Below, one piece after another: positions 11,963-23,499 of a DNA stretch of 64,000 nucleotides. This DNA comes from Muscardinus avellanarius (Eukaryota; Chordata; Mammalia; Rodentia; Gliridae), in contig OY726560.1 of NCBI GenBank assembly GCA_963383645.1, positions 71,181,399 through 71,245,398 on the forward strand, given 5' to 3'. How positions within the stretch are numbered: position 1 is the first letter of the stretch; the number at the start of each line of letters is the position of its first letter. Below the pieces are notes generated by a model. The model saw only the letters and a program-made list of their open reading frames with translations, made no database searches and was not told the DNA's origin. Position numbers and translations under genes: made by a program.

Positions 11963-12620
11963 CATAAGGTGGCAAAATGAATTAAAAACCAGAATCCATT
12001 TATTCACTGCCTGCAAGAAACACCTCTTACAAGTAAAGATAGTCACATATTAAAGGTAAAAGGATAGAGCAAGTTAATCCATGCCAATGGAACTTGAAGA
12101 AAAGGAGGAGTAGCAACTATGATAATAGACAAGTTAGACTTCAAGCCCAAGCTTATCAGAAGAGACAAAGCAGATCACTTTTTACTAAAAGGAATATTCC
12201 AGCAAGAAGAACTAATGATAGTCAACATTTATCCCCCAAACACAGGTGCAGCCACTTTCATAAAACAAACTCTTTGTGACATTAAGTCACACATAGATCC
12301 GAATACAATAATATTGGGAGACTTCAACACCCCTCTCACACTGCTCAACTGATCTTCTAGACAAAAGGTCAATAAACATACCTGAGACCTAAAAAACACC
12401 ATAAACCAAATGGACCTGTTAGACACATACAGAATATTCCACCCAAGTACAGTGCAGTTCACATTTTTCTCAGCTGTTCACAGAACCTTCTCCAAAATAG
12501 ATCACATCCTAACCACAAAGTGAGCACTATCAAATTCAAAAAATGTGACATACTTTCCTGAGTCTTTTCAGATCACAATGAAATGAAACTAGAAATCAAC
12601 TATAAGAGGACCAAGAGTAA
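11690..12620 (+). pseudogene. L1 ORF2 endonuclease domain (host L1)
   Basis: Reads HLSVITLNINGLNAPLKRHK, is broken by a SINE at 11770-11960, then resumes through HCLQET, the QEELMIVNIYPPN segment, IILGDFNTPL and [10 protein letters not shown]. These are apurinic-endonuclease motifs of ORF2p, which nicks target DNA at TTTT/AA. Stops and frameshifts are present. Confidence 0.85.
11770..11960 (+). repeat. B1-dID SINE, type i
   Basis: From ccgggcatggtattgcatgc to ccaggaaccccagcaccgc plus a long A tail. The TSD aaaagacataa occurs on both sides and splits the endonuclease domain of the host L1. Confidence 0.95.
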
Positions 12621-13600
12621 CCACATAAACATGTGGAGACTGAACATCACACTGCTGAACAAAGAATGGGTCATAGAAGAAGCAAAGGGTGAAGTCAAGA
12701 AATTCCTAGAAACAAATGAAAATAGAAATACAACATATTAAAACCTCTGGGACACCTTAAAGGTAGTATTAAGAGGAAAATTCATAGTACTGAGTGCTCA
12801 CATAAGAAGAACAGAAAATTACCAAATAAATAACCTAATGACACACCTTAAGACCCTTGAAAAACAGTCTAACCCCAAAGCCAGTAGAAAACAGGAAACT
12901 GTTAAAATCAGAGCAGAAATCAATGGAGTAGAGAATAGAAAACAATACAGAAAATCAACAAAACCAAAAGCTGTTTTCTCAAAAAAAAAAATTAACAAAA
13001 TAGAGAAACCACTAACCAACCTAACCAGAAAGGAGAGAATCAATCCAAAAATTATGAAAATAAGAGATGAAAAAGAAGATATTACTACTGACAGTGTAGA
13101 AATCCAGAGGATTATCAGAAACTACTTTGAAAAGCTATACTCTAACAAAAAAGAAAATCTGGAAGAAATTGACTTTATAAATACAATCTTCGTAAACTGA
13201 GTAAAGAAGATATAGAAAATTTAAAACAACCAATAACAATCAAAGAGATTGAAGCAGCAATAAAGAGCCTACTGTCAAACAAAATCCCAGGATCAGATGG
13301 TCTTCCAGGTGAGTTTCATAAAACCTTTATTAGAAGAGCTAATATTAATATTCCTCAATCTATTTTGTGAAATAGAAAGAGGATTCTTCCAAATACATTC
13401 TATAAAGACAATATCACATTAATACCAAAACCAAATAAAGACAGCTCAAGGGAAAAAAAACCACTGGCCTATATCATTGATGAACTTAAATGCAAAACTG
13501 CTAAGCAAAATACTAGCAACACACATTCAAAGCATATACCATGACCAAGTAGGGTTCATCCCAGGAATGCAAGACTGGTTCATACAAAACTCAATCCATA

Positions 13601-13830
13601 GCCGGGCGTGGTGGTGCACGCTTGTAATCCCAGCATTCGGGAGGCAGGAGGCTAAGACTGGAGGATCATGGTTCGCAGACAGCCTCAGCTACTTTGTGAG
13701 GCCCTCTGCAGCTCAGTGAGACCCGGTTTCAAAAAATAAAGAATAAAAAAATAGGGCAGGGGGTGTAGCTCAGAGGTCAAATGCCCCTGGGTTCCATCCC
13801 CAAACCCACAAAAAAACAAAAACAAAAAAA
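13601..13830 (+). repeat. B1-dID SINE, type iii
   Basis: Starts gccgggcgtggtggtgcacg and ends tccatccccaaacccac plus an A-rich tail. The TSD caatccat is on both sides, and the element lies between RT finger motifs of the host L1. Confidence 0.95.
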
Positions 13831-14318
13831 CGCAATCCATGTAATTCATCACATAAACAGAAACAAAGACAAAAGTCATATGATAATTTCAATAGATGCT
13901 TAAAAAGCATTTGACAAAATCCAACACCCATTTATGCTAAAAGCACTGCAGAGAATTGAAATAGAAGGAGCATACCTCAACATCATAAAGGCGATCTACA
14001 ATAGGCCCATAGCTAACATTATAGTAAATGGGGGAAAACTGAGAATTCTCCCTAAAAACAGGAACAAGACAAGAATGTCCATTATCACCACTTCTTTTCA
14101 ATATAGTACTCGAGACTCTAGCCAGAGTAATTAGGCAAGAAAAGGAAATCAAAGAAATTCACATAGGAAAAGAACTAAAGCTATCATTATTTGTAAATGA
14201 CATGAAATTATACTTAGAAGACCAAATAAACTCAACCAAAAAGCTTATATAACTGATCAACAAATTCAGCAAAGTGTCTGGATACAAAATCAATCTTAAA
14301 AAAAAAAAATCAAGCTTG

Positions 14319-14546
14319 AGCTGAGTGTGGTAGCACACACTTGTAATCCCAGAGCTTGGGAGACTGAGACAGGAGAATTGCACAGGTTTGAAGCCAGCCT
14401 CAGCTACTTAGTGAGGCTCTCAGCAACTTAGTGAGACCCTGTTTCCAAATAAAATATAAAATAGATCTGGGAGTATAGCCCGGAAATAGAAAAGCCCCTG
14501 GGTTCCACCCCCAGAACCACAAAAAAATAAATAAAAATTTAAAAAA
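14319..14546 (+). repeat. B1-dID SINE, type ii
   Basis: From gctgagtgtggtagcacaca to cacccccagaaccac plus an AAAT-rich tail, close to the RT core of the host L1. The flanks share aatca.agc. Confidence 0.93.
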
Positions 14547-14691
14547 TCAGAAGCTTTCTTGTATGCCAACCATAAATCCACCGAAAAAAATTCAGAAAAC
14601 ACTTCCACTCAAGATATCCCACCAAAAAAATAATAATTAGGAATAAACCTAACAAAGGAAATAAAAGACCTCTACAAAAAAAATTATAGAG

Positions 14692-14900
14692 GGCCGGGCG
14701 TGGTGGCGCACATTTGTAATCTCCATGCTTGGGAGGCGGAGATGGGAGGATCGCAATGGTTCGAAGCCAGCCTCGCTGGCGTAAGAGACCCTGTTTCCAA
14801 ATGAAAAGGTTAAAAAATAGGTCTTGGAGTGTAGCCTGTGGGAGTGTATCCCAGAGGTAGAAGGGCTTCCAGGAACCCAAGTACCACAAAAAAAAAAAAA
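14692..14900 (+). repeat. B1-dID SINE, type i
   Basis: From ggccgggcgtggtggcgcac to caggaacccaagtaccac plus an A tail. The TSD aaaattataga flanks it. It carries a small internal duplication of the 'ggagtgtagcc/ggagtgtatcc' stretch. Confidence 0.95.
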
Positions 14901-15216
14901 AATTATAGAACACTGAAAAAAGAAATCAAAGAAGACTTTAGAAGATGGAAAGATCTTCCATGTTCTTGTATAGGGATAATAAATATCATCAAAATGGCCA
15001 TTCTTCCAAAAGTTATCTACAGATTCAATGCAATACCCATTAAATTACCAAGGTAATTTCTCACAGACATAGAAAAATCAGTCCTTAAATTCATTTGGAG
15101 CAACAAAAAAACCAGAATAGCCAAGGTAGCTCTCAGCAACAAATACCATGCAGGAGGACTCACAATATCTGACTTCAAACTACACTACAAAGCCATAGTA
15201 ATAAAAACAGTATGGT

Positions 15217-15441
15217 AGCTGGGCATGGTGGCACACGCTTGTAATCCCCGTGCTTGGGAGGTGGAGACAGGAGGATCGCTCAGGTTCGTAGTCAGCCTCG
15301 CTGGCTTAAGAGACTGTTGCCAAATAAATAAAAAATATAAAATAATTCTTGGAGTGTAGCCCGGAGGTAGAAGGACTTCCAGGAACCCCAGTACCACCAA
15401 AAAAAAAAAAAAAAAGAAGAAGAAGAAAGAAAGAAAGAAAG
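15217..15441 (+). repeat. B1-dID SINE, type i, with GAA/GAAA tail
   Basis: From agctgggcatggtggcacac to aaccccagtaccacc, followed by A16 and a GAA/GAAA tail. The TSD aaaaacag(t/c)atggta flanks it, with one mismatch. Confidence 0.95.
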
Positions 15442-16996
15442 AAAAACAGCATGGTACTGACACAAAAATAGATACATAGACCAATGGAGCAGAATAGAAG
15501 ACTCAGAAACAAATCTGCACACTTACAGACAATTTTTTTTGAAATAAATCTCACTCTTTTACCCTGCATAAGAGTCAATTCAAGATGGACCAAAGACTTG
15601 AAAATCAGACCAGAGACCTTGCAGCTCCCTGAAGAGGGCATAGGCCCATCAGTGCAACAAATAGGCACAGATAAAAACTTTCTCAACAAGACACAAAGGC
15701 ACAAGAAATTAAAAGGAGGATCAATAAGTGGGATAACATTAAACTGAAGAGCTTCTGTACAGCAAAATAAACTATAAAGAACCTCAAAAGAGAGCTGACA
15801 GAAGAGGAGAAAATTTTTGCCAACTATTTCTCTGATAGAGGACTAATATTTAAAATATACAGAGAACTCAAGAAACTCAGCACTGAGAAAGCAAATAACC
15901 CAATCAAAAAATGAGTAAGTGAACTGAATAGACACTTCACAAAAGAAGAGATTCAAATGACCAATACATGTATAAAAAATGTTCAACATCATTAGCAATC
16001 AGAGAGATGCAAATCAAAACTAAAATGGCAGTCATTCAAAACAAACAACAACAAATGCTGGTGAGGATGTGGAGAAGTGGGAACTCTAATACATTGTTGG
16101 TAGGATTGCAAATTAGTACAACTACTTTGGAAAACAGTAAGGAGGATCCTCAGAAGAATGGGAACGAACCTACCATATGACCTAGCAATACCTGGGCATC
16201 TTCCCAAAAGAAAGGAAACCAAACTACCAAATTGTTCATAGCTGCACAATTCACAATTGCCAAACTATGGAACCACCCAAGATGTCCATCAACACATGAA
16301 TGGATTACAAAAGTATGGAATTTTACTCAGCCATAAAGAAGAACCAAATTTTGTCATTTACAGGGAAATGAATGGAACTGGAGAACATTATGCTAAGTGA
16401 GATTAGTCAGTCACAAAATGTAAGAAATTGGATGCTCTCCCTAATATGTGGAAGCTAGGGAGAAAAATGGTCCTAGGAGAAACTCTAGATGAAGGAGGAG
16501 AAACCATAGAAGAGCAAATAAGGAGGCCTAACTGGGGGTAATGGGAAAGGGAAGAGGTAAATTTCCTAATGTACATGATATATATTTATAAACATATCAA
16601 GGTCAATCACTAAGACAAACATAAGAAGTAGGAAACGGAGAGGGAATGGGGGAAATTGGGGAAGGGCTAAAAGAGTGATGTGTGCATGTATGTCTCTACC
16701 ATCTTGTACTCCATTAAGATGTATGACTACAATGCACCAATTAAAAAAAAGAAATAGCTAGATTGTTATCTAGAGTGGCTGAAGCATTTTATATTCCTAG
16801 CAGCAATGTATTTACAGTTCATTTTTTCACATTCTTGTCAACATTTGCTATTTCTCACTTTTCTATTATAGCCAACTTACTGAACCTGAAGTGGTATTTT
16901 ATTGTTATTTTGACATCCATTTTTCTGATGATTTATGATACTGATATTTTCAAATGATTATTCCTCATTTACATATTTCCATGGGAGATGTCTTTC

Positions 16997-17172
16997 TTTT
17001 CTCTTCTTTTTTTTTTCAGTAATGGGGATGGAACCCAGGGTCAATCTACCTTTGAGCTATACCCCCAGCCCTATTTTTTTTATTCTTTCTTTTGAAACAG
17101 GGCCTCACTGAGTTGCAAAGGGCTGTATGCGACCATGATCCTCCTGTCTCAGCCTCCTGAATGCTGGGATTA
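16997..17172 (-). repeat. B1-dID SINE, 5'-truncated, minus strand
   Basis: The TSD catgggagatgtctttc (17 bp, exact) is at 16980-16996 and 17173-17189. The copy stops at gctgggattac, so it lacks the first bases of the left half. Right half is type iii. Confidence 0.96.
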
Positions 17173-17314
17173 CATGGGAGATGTCTTTCAAGTGTCTTGC
17201 ACATTTTTAATCAAGAGAGGGTTTTTTGTATCTTTATTGTTGAATTGCTAGCATTCTTTGTATATTGAGGAGACTAGACACATATCAGGCATATGATTTA
17301 TAAATACTTCTATT

Positions 17315-17515
17315 TGCTGGGCGTGGTGGCGCACACTTGTAATCCCCGTGCTTGGGAAGTGGAGACAGGAGGATTGCACAGGTTTGAAGCCAGCCTCGCT
17401 GGTTTAAGAGACCCTGTTTCCAAATAAAAATATAAAAATAGGTCTGGGAGTGTAGCCCGGAGGTAGAAGGGTTTCCAGGAACCCCAGTACCACCAAAAAA
17501 TAAAAAATAAAAAAA
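17315..17515 (+). repeat. B1-dID SINE, type i
   Basis: From gctgggcgtggtggcgcaca to ggaaccccagtaccacc plus a TAAAAAA-type tail. The short flank duplication aaatac is visible. Confidence 0.94.
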
Positions 17516-17685
17516 TAAATACTACTCTCTTGGTAACTGATCCCAAATGTTTTAAAAGGTGACAAAATTCAGTTTACTTGTTTTGCTTTTTGTTGCTCAT
17601 GTTTTGTGTCATATTTAAATGTTACATAATCCAAGGTCATGAAGATTATTTACCCCTATGTTTCCTTTTAAGAACTCTACATTTT

Positions 17686-17906
17686 TATTTTATTTTATTT
17701 TATGGTGGTACTGGGGGTGGAACCCAGAGGCTTTCTACCTCTGGGCTATACTCCCAGGCCTATTTTATATTTTATTTGGAAAAAGGGTCTCACTAAGTTG
17801 CTGGGAGCCTCATTAAGTAGCTGAGGCTGGCTTCAAACCTGTGCAATCCTCCTGTCTCAGCCTCCCAAGTACGGGGATTACAACCATGTGCCACGACACC
17901 TGGCAG
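17686..17906 (-). repeat. B1-dID SINE, type ii, minus strand
   Basis: Tail (TTTTA)n at 17686-17702, ID half ctgggggtggaacccagagg, left half ending gccacgacacctggca. Flanks share tacattttta. Confidence 0.94.
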
Positions 17907-18127
17907 ATTTTTACATTTTTAACTCTTTGGTTTTATAATTTTGACTTTTACATTTTGGTATGTCACATTTTTGTTTTCATTTATATCAAAATGTTTTCTA
18001 ATTTACCTTGTGATTTCTTCTTTGACTCATTGGTTACTTAGAAAAGAGTTAATTTTCACATGTGTATGAGTTTTCCAAAATTTATTCTCTTATTGATGTC
18101 AAATTTAATTTCATGTGCTGAAGAATA

Positions 18128-18185
18128 TGTTTTGAATATGTCATCCTGCTGGCTTTCATGGTTACTAATGAAAAATCAGCTGTTG
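18128..18185. repeat. 58-bp duplicated patch (copy of 19465-19522)
   Basis: The stretch tgttttgaatatgtcatcc...gctgttg matches 19465-19522 with 6 mismatches in 58 by my alignment, in the same orientation. It interrupts the ancient L1 where the usual order runs from 'agaatatg' straight to 'gtatgatttcaa'. The 'gaatatg' at the entry point is also present in the donor. Confidence 0.8.
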
Positions 18186-18511
18186 GTATGATTTCAATGT
18201 TTCTAAGTTTGTTGATACTTATTTTTCAGCCTAATATATGGTCTAATGTGAAGAATGTTCCATGTACACTTGGATTGCTAGGTAGAGTTCTCAACAAATG
18301 TTTCTTCTAGTTGACTATTGAGTTATTCAAATTTTCTGGCTTCTTGATGATTTTGTCTGGTTATTCTATCTGCTATTGAAAAAGAGGTATTGAAATCTCC
18401 AACTACTACTGTTGAATTGTCTTGTTCTTCCCTCAATTTCATCAGTTTTTGTTGCATGTATTCTGGGAACTCTGGTGTTAGATGCATGTATGTTTCTAAT
18501 TGTTATATATT

Positions 18512-18573
18512 CTTTTTAAATTTTTTATTGGTGCATTGTAGTCATACATCTTAATGAAGTACAAGATGGTGGA
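18512..18573 (-). mobile_element. Severely 5'-truncated squirrel L1 3' end
   Basis: The plus strand reads aaattttttattggtgcatt then gtagtcatacatcttaatgaa. This is the reverse complement of the L1 3' end seen at 16690-16745 and 38120-38165. Only about 60 bp inserted. Confidence 0.85.
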
Positions 18574-19799
18574 TAGATTATCTTTTTTCATTATAGAATG
18601 TACTTCCTTCTCTCTAGTAACTTCTGCCTTTAAACTTACTTTGTCTGATGCTAGTATAGTTACTCCAATTTCCTTTTCATTAGTATTTGCATATAATAAC
18701 TATTTCTGTCCTTTTATTTTAAACTTACTGGCCTTTGAATCTAAAGTGAGCTTTTATAGAAAACATATACCTGGATCATGATTTATATTAATCCATTTGT
18801 TAATCCCTACCTTTTTGTTGAAGAGTGCATTCATTTACATTTAAAGTAATTACTGATAATAAAGGAATTTGCCATTGGCTATCTGTTTTATGTCTTTCAT
18901 CTTTTTGTTCCTCAAGTTCTCCATCACTGCCCTCTTTTATGTTATTTTAGTTTCTTTATCATTGCCCTACTATATATTTTGGAGTAACTTTTTTCTGGTT
19001 GTTCCTGTGATACAATTAACATCTTAAACTATAACAATCTAGTTCAGATTAATATAACTGTCAAAAGTATACAAAAGCTTTATTCTTTTATTACTTTACC
19101 CATATCTCATTGTTATTTTTACAAATTACATTTTTATACCTTCTGTGCCCATCAACACAAGTTTATAATCTATTACAGTATGTACTTGTCTTTTAAATAA
19201 GATAGGAAAAAGAAGAGATACAAAAATACAACGATTCTTCTATATTTACCTATGAAAGTACTTTTACTCCATTTCTTCATGTGAATTTGAGTTACTGTCT
19301 AGTGTCTTTTTCATTTTAGTCTGAAGGACTCCCTCTATCAATTCATAAAGGACAAGTCTGCTAATGACTGGATTTTTATCTAGAAAATTTTTTATGTGTC
19401 CTGTATTTTTGAAGAATAATTTCACTAAATATAAAATCTTAGTTTACATATTTTACTCTTTCAATGTTTTGAATATGCCATCCTACTGGCTTCCATGGTT
19501 TCTAATGAGAAATCAGATGTTGATCTTATTGAAGATTCCTTGGATGTGAGGAGTCACTTGTCGACTTCACAATACTCTTTGATTTTGAACAGTAGGTTAT
19601 GATGTGTCTTGGTGATAATCTAGGTGAGTTTATTATATTTCAAGTTCATTGAACCTCTTGGATGTAGAGGTAAATATGCAGGGCATTTTCTGTCATTATT
19701 TATTCGGATATTCTTTCTGTCCGTTCTCTTCTCTGAAAGTTGTTTTTCTGGATGTTGGTGTGATGGAGTACCATAGGTCTCTAAGGCTTTTTTAATTTT

Positions 19800-21037
19800 T
19801 CTTGAGTTAAGACAGATATATATTCAAAGACTGGCAAAATAAGGGAAGCTGTGGTGAGTGGAAAAGATGGAAATAGGGTTCCTATTGGTGAATATAATGA
19901 GAAACATATGTATGTGTATGTGTGTAAAATGTTCACTTCTCATAGAATACTATAAGTAAGTATTCAACACTAAATATATAGTCAGTGAAAGTAAAAAGTG
20001 ACTGGTCACAGTGATTTCAGGCCAAGGAATGGCAGGTTGATGCTTCATGAAGAATTAAGAGGGTCTGGTGAGAGTCGATGCAGCCCACTGGAGGACCACT
20101 TCAACATGACCTCACATACTCTTCTTTTTAGTGGAAGGTTTTAGAACTCAGAAAACAAATTAGTTGTTGATGGAGATTAATTTCAATTAATCTCCTGAGC
20201 TTGAATCACCACTCTGCCGTGTAAATATTTACAGCTCTTCTATTAGCCATGCATTCCCCTGACATTTACATTTTATTCAGAGACAGCCTCGCCTTTTACC
20301 TATAATTGCTAATGAAGATGGATAAAAGCACCACAGATTGGGGTTGCCACAGAAATGACACTCTTTCTTGCTCCCTGGGAAAACATTATTTGTCTCACTT
20401 GCTCTACTCTGAGGTAACTTACTTCTTTAAATTTGGAGAATGATTTCCAGAAATTTCCAGTTGACATGGAATAAAATAGAAGAATCGGTTGGCTCCCCTG
20501 CTGCCCTGTGAACCAGGATATTGTGTCATTAGGAGAGATTAACCTCATCCATGAGGCACAGAGACCTGGTGCTAGCTTCCTCCAGGTCTGTGATTCTCTG
20601 AGAAGCTAAGAAGAAGCTGGGTCTTTGTGTGACTTCTTATCTAGTGGTCTGGCATTCTGTTAGGCCCTTGCACCAAGCATGCCAGGAAAGTCAGCCCAGC
20701 TTTTAGACATCTTAGCTTTGTTTTTGTCTAACTTTAAAGATGTATTTGTATATATATAAACTAACACTTCTGTTTCATAGGAGATATTTAATAATCAAGA
20801 CTCACATGATCTAAACTGCTGTTTTCTACAGTGGTTTCCTTTCTTTTTGCCCTAGCTACTTCTCACTTGAAGGCCCCAGACATATGCAAGGCATTGTGTC
20901 CCAACAGAAGCTACGTTTCCTTGCCTATCTTCCCTCCTCTGTTTACTGGGCCAGTGAATGATCCCTATTCAGTAAGGTAACCCAGCAAATCCATGGAGAA
21001 ATGGCTCTGAAGATCTGAGGATATAACCAAGGAGAGA

Positions 21038-21093
<56 letters not shown>

Positions 21094-21190
21094 CCTCCAT
21101 AGAAAGTCGCCCTAGACCCATGCCCAAACTGAGTTTGAAGACTGCTATTCTATAATGCTCTTCATTGGATTCTTTTTCTGGCTCGGGCTA
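19800..21190. other. No recognised gene or repeat except a CA tract
   Basis: Read on both strands without finding an exon or named repeat. Contains the (CA)n tract at 21036-21091. The DNAJC5B intron is the likeliest setting. Confidence 0.5.
21036..21091 (+). repeat. (CA)n microsatellite
   Basis: About 25 CA units after an imperfect acacacacc start. It is not attached to a SINE. Confidence 0.97.
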
Positions 21191-21194
21191 TGTC

Positions 21195-21350
21195 CTCAGG
21201 ATCCATGTGCCAGACCTTGGCTATGCACTTGACATGTAGCATCTTATTTAACCTTCTGCAGCCCTGTGAGGTCAGTACTTATTATATTTTACTTATAAAG
21301 AATAAGGCTGACAGCAGGGGCATGAATCCATGTCCTCCTGACTTCATACA
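21195..21350 (+). repeat. MIR SINE relic
   Basis: Recognisable blocks are catcttatttaaccttctgc, agccctgtgaggtcagtactt and a following oligo-T/A and 'aataaggctgacagcaggg' region. Strongly decayed. Confidence 0.6.
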
Positions 21351-21473
21351 CTTCATATACTTTTAACTACATAACTGTATACTTATCATACATTGCAGTT
21401 CTGAGATTTACTCTTCAAATCTATGTGGAACATCTAAAAGAGAATGCACAAATTCTGGTGCAGTCCTCAACAC

Positions 21474-21542
21474 TCCCTGCCCTCCTACCATGCTTAATTT
21501 CTCTCCACAACATTTAACATCTGATACACTCCATGTCTTATT
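21474..21542 (+). repeat. L2 3' region, left fragment
   Basis: ctccctgccctcctaccatg, then ctccacaacatttaacatctg, matches the L2 stretch that precedes the block at 24466. The two blocks become continuous if 21543-24451 plus one TSD copy is removed. Confidence 0.65.
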
Positions 21543-21889
21543 CTTTAATTTTTTTTATTGGTGTACAGTATTCACACATCATAATGGGATAAAAAAAAAA
21601 ACTTTTGTAGACATACATGCACACATCGCCCAGTTAGCCCCTACCCGATCCCCACCCCGTTCCCTCCCCATCCCTCCTTCCCATGCTTAGCTTAGTGGTT
21701 GACATCTAGTATTATAGCAATTTATCCAAAATTAACAGTGATAATCTCACGTAACAGTTTCATTTGTCTGATACCAAGCTTTTGATGACTTAAAGATAAC
21801 ATTTCAGTATTTCTTTTTGCTTTCTTTCTTACCAGAGAATATTTTTAGGTGAAACTATCGTACATTTATTTATTTATTTTTCAGAAAAA

Positions 21890-22535
21890 AATCTATCCTA
21901 ATATGGAATATGGACTCTAGATACCCAAAACGATCTCAAAAAAAGAACAAAGCCAGAAGATGTATATTTTCTGATTTCAAACCTTATAAAGCTACAATAA
22001 TTGAAACAGTGTAGTACTGTTATGAAGGCAGATATATAAACCATTGAAGTTAAATAAAAGCCTAGAGATAAATTCTTCCATATATTGTCAAGTTATTTTT
22101 GACAAGGTTTCCATGAACATTTGGTGGAGGAAATAATAATCTTTTAACTAAATATTGTTGAGAAATAATAATTACATGAAAAAGAATAAAATTGGACCCT
22201 TAACTAACACCATATGCAAATATTAACTCAAAATAGATAAAAGACCTAAATATAAATCTTAAGACTATAAACTTTTAGAGTGATTTCTTGGATATGATTT
22301 CAATGGCACAGGCAACAGTAGGGTAAACAAACTCCCTAAAAATAAAAAAAAATATATTGTATATGCAAAGACAATGTAAACAGAGTTAAAAGTTACTGAT
22401 AGAATGGGATAAAATATTTCCAAATGCTATATCTGAAGGTATATTAATATTCCAACTAGAAATCCTAAAAATTAGCAACAATAAAAGCAAACAATACAAT
22501 TTAGAAATAGGTAAAAGACTAAAATAAATAATGAA
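21890..22535 (+). repeat. Ancient L1 ORF2 fragment inside the chimeric insertion
   Basis: The plus strand reads tggactctagatacccaaaa, cagaagatgtatattttctg, gctacaataattgaaacagtgt and ends aaaataggtaaaagact. This is the sense orientation of an old L1 ORF2 C-terminal region, with many stops. It is opposite to, and much more diverged than, the young L1 sequence on both sides. Confidence 0.7.
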
Positions 22536-22554
22536 TCTCCACAGATAACCAATC

Positions 22555-23497
22555 TTAGTTGTCTGTTGGATGGAAACTCTTGTTTCTCTGGTTCTGGTGT
22601 GTGTTACCTATTTCTTCTTTGTAGTTAATCTCTTTGAGTATTTTCTCTAGTGCTGGTTTTGAAGACATAAATTCCTTCAGTTTCTGTTTGTCATGGAAGC
22701 TTCTTATTTCTCCATCTAATTTGATAGAAAATTTTGCTGGGTAGGAAATTTTTGGCTGGAAGTTGTTTTCTTTCAGAGTTTGGAATATGTTACTCCAAGC
22801 CCTTCTGGCTCTCATGACTTGGTTAGGGAAGTCTGGAGTGATTCTAATTGGTTTGCCTCTGAATGTCACTTGGCCCTTTGTTTTTGTTGCCTGTAAGATT
22901 CTCTGCTTGGCTTCCACGTTGGTCATTTTGACAATTATGTGGCGTGGGGATCCTCTTCTCTGATCCTGTCTAAAGAGAGTTCTATAAGTTTCCTGGACCT
23001 GTGTATCGACCTCTTGCTCTATGTTTGGAAATTTTTCTGCTATTACTTCCTTAAAGAGATTGTTGATCCCCTTGGGTTCACCTTCTTTTCCCTCCTCTAT
23101 TCCAATTATTCTTAGGTTAGCTCTCTTAAAATGGGCCCATATTTCTTCAATGTCAGATTCCTTCTGTTGGATTTTTTTTTTCTAAATTAGAAACTATGCG
23201 TTCATTTTTGGAGTGATCATCTTCTAAGAGCGAGATTCTATTCTCCATGTGGTCTAATCAGTTGTTTATACTTTGAATTGAGGCCTTTACTTCATTGATT
23301 GCATCCTGTATCTCTTTCTGGCTCTTTCTGAATTCTTTTCTAAACACCTCTCTTATTTCTACAGTTATTTTCCTGATTTGATCTTCTAGAAATCTCTGGA
23401 TTTCTGTTTTATCAGGTTCTGTTGTTGTGGGGTTGTGGCCATTCATTGTTCCATTGTTATTCCTCTTTCCCATGATTTTGGAAGTTTGTGCCTTCAC
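22555..23497 (-). pseudogene. L1 ORF1 of the chimeric insertion (ORF1p, nearly intact)
   Basis: The N-terminal frame (23497-23258) opens MKAQTSKIMGKRNNNGTMNG and includes the Lys/Glu-rich coiled-coil entry. It stops at SINN, where a CGA to TGA change is the simplest reading (NRLDHMENR in relatives). A frameshift lies in the A run near 23170. The C-terminal frame (22926-22555) holds TKGQVTFRGKPIRITPDF and RRAWSNIFQTLKENNFQPK, the RRM/C-terminal domain. ORF1p trimers coat L1 RNA. One stop and one frameshift in about 315 codons imply a young copy. Confidence 0.92.
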
Positions 23498-23499
23498 TG

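Larger units (their letters stand above)
12620..16400 (+). pseudogene. L1 ORF2 reverse-transcriptase and C-terminal regions (host L1), decayed
   Basis: In order: [15 protein letters not shown] linker and a Lys-rich block (12838-13200). RT fingers follow (ITIKEIEAAIKSLLSNKIPGSDGLP near 13240-13300; [11 protein letters not shown] near 13410; [13 protein letters not shown] near 13545). The palm is [10 protein letters not shown] near 13900 and [12 protein letters not shown] near 14065, with [12 protein letters not shown] near 14190 where FADD is expected. Then come the thumb ([20 protein letters not shown] near 14940) and the Cys-rich end near 16050. Four SINEs and many stops interrupt it. The FADD to FVND change alone would abolish RT activity. 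Confidence 0.88.
7077..16756 (+). mobile_element. Near full-length squirrel LINE-1, decayed and interrupted
   Basis: Flanked by a 9-bp TSD, gctagattg, at 7068-7076 and 16757-16765. The order is 5' UTR (7077-8720), ORF1 remains (8722-9053, resuming 11090-11640), ORF2 remains from about 11690 to 16400, a 3' UTR and an A-rich end (tgcaccaattaaaaaaaa). Many stops and frameshifts break both ORFs. The reverse-transcriptase FADD core reads FVND near 14190, so the element is catalytically dead. It carries six SINE insertions and one L1 insertion, listed separately. After these are removed the element is roughly 6 kb or slightly more, the usual L1 length. Confidence 0.9.
16766..19800 (-). repeat. Ancient L1 (L1M-class), main fragment, interrupted by SINEs
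   Basis: Antisense of old L1 ORF2 runs 16766-17680: gtggctgaagcattttatattcc, attgttgaattgctagcattctttg, aatccaaggtcatgaagatt. Antisense of the older 5' region follows (attgaaatctccaactact near 18390; ctttgtctgatgctagtatagt near 18640; gtcttggtgataatctaggtgag near 19605). It may comprise more than one original insertion. Two SINEs (16997, 17315), a third in minus orientation (17686) and a short young L1 end (18512) sit in it. Confidence 0.7.

Noticed and set aside
14190..14215. Functional reverse transcriptase in the host L1
   Set aside because: FADD is changed to FVND, and frameshifts and SINE insertions break the frame.
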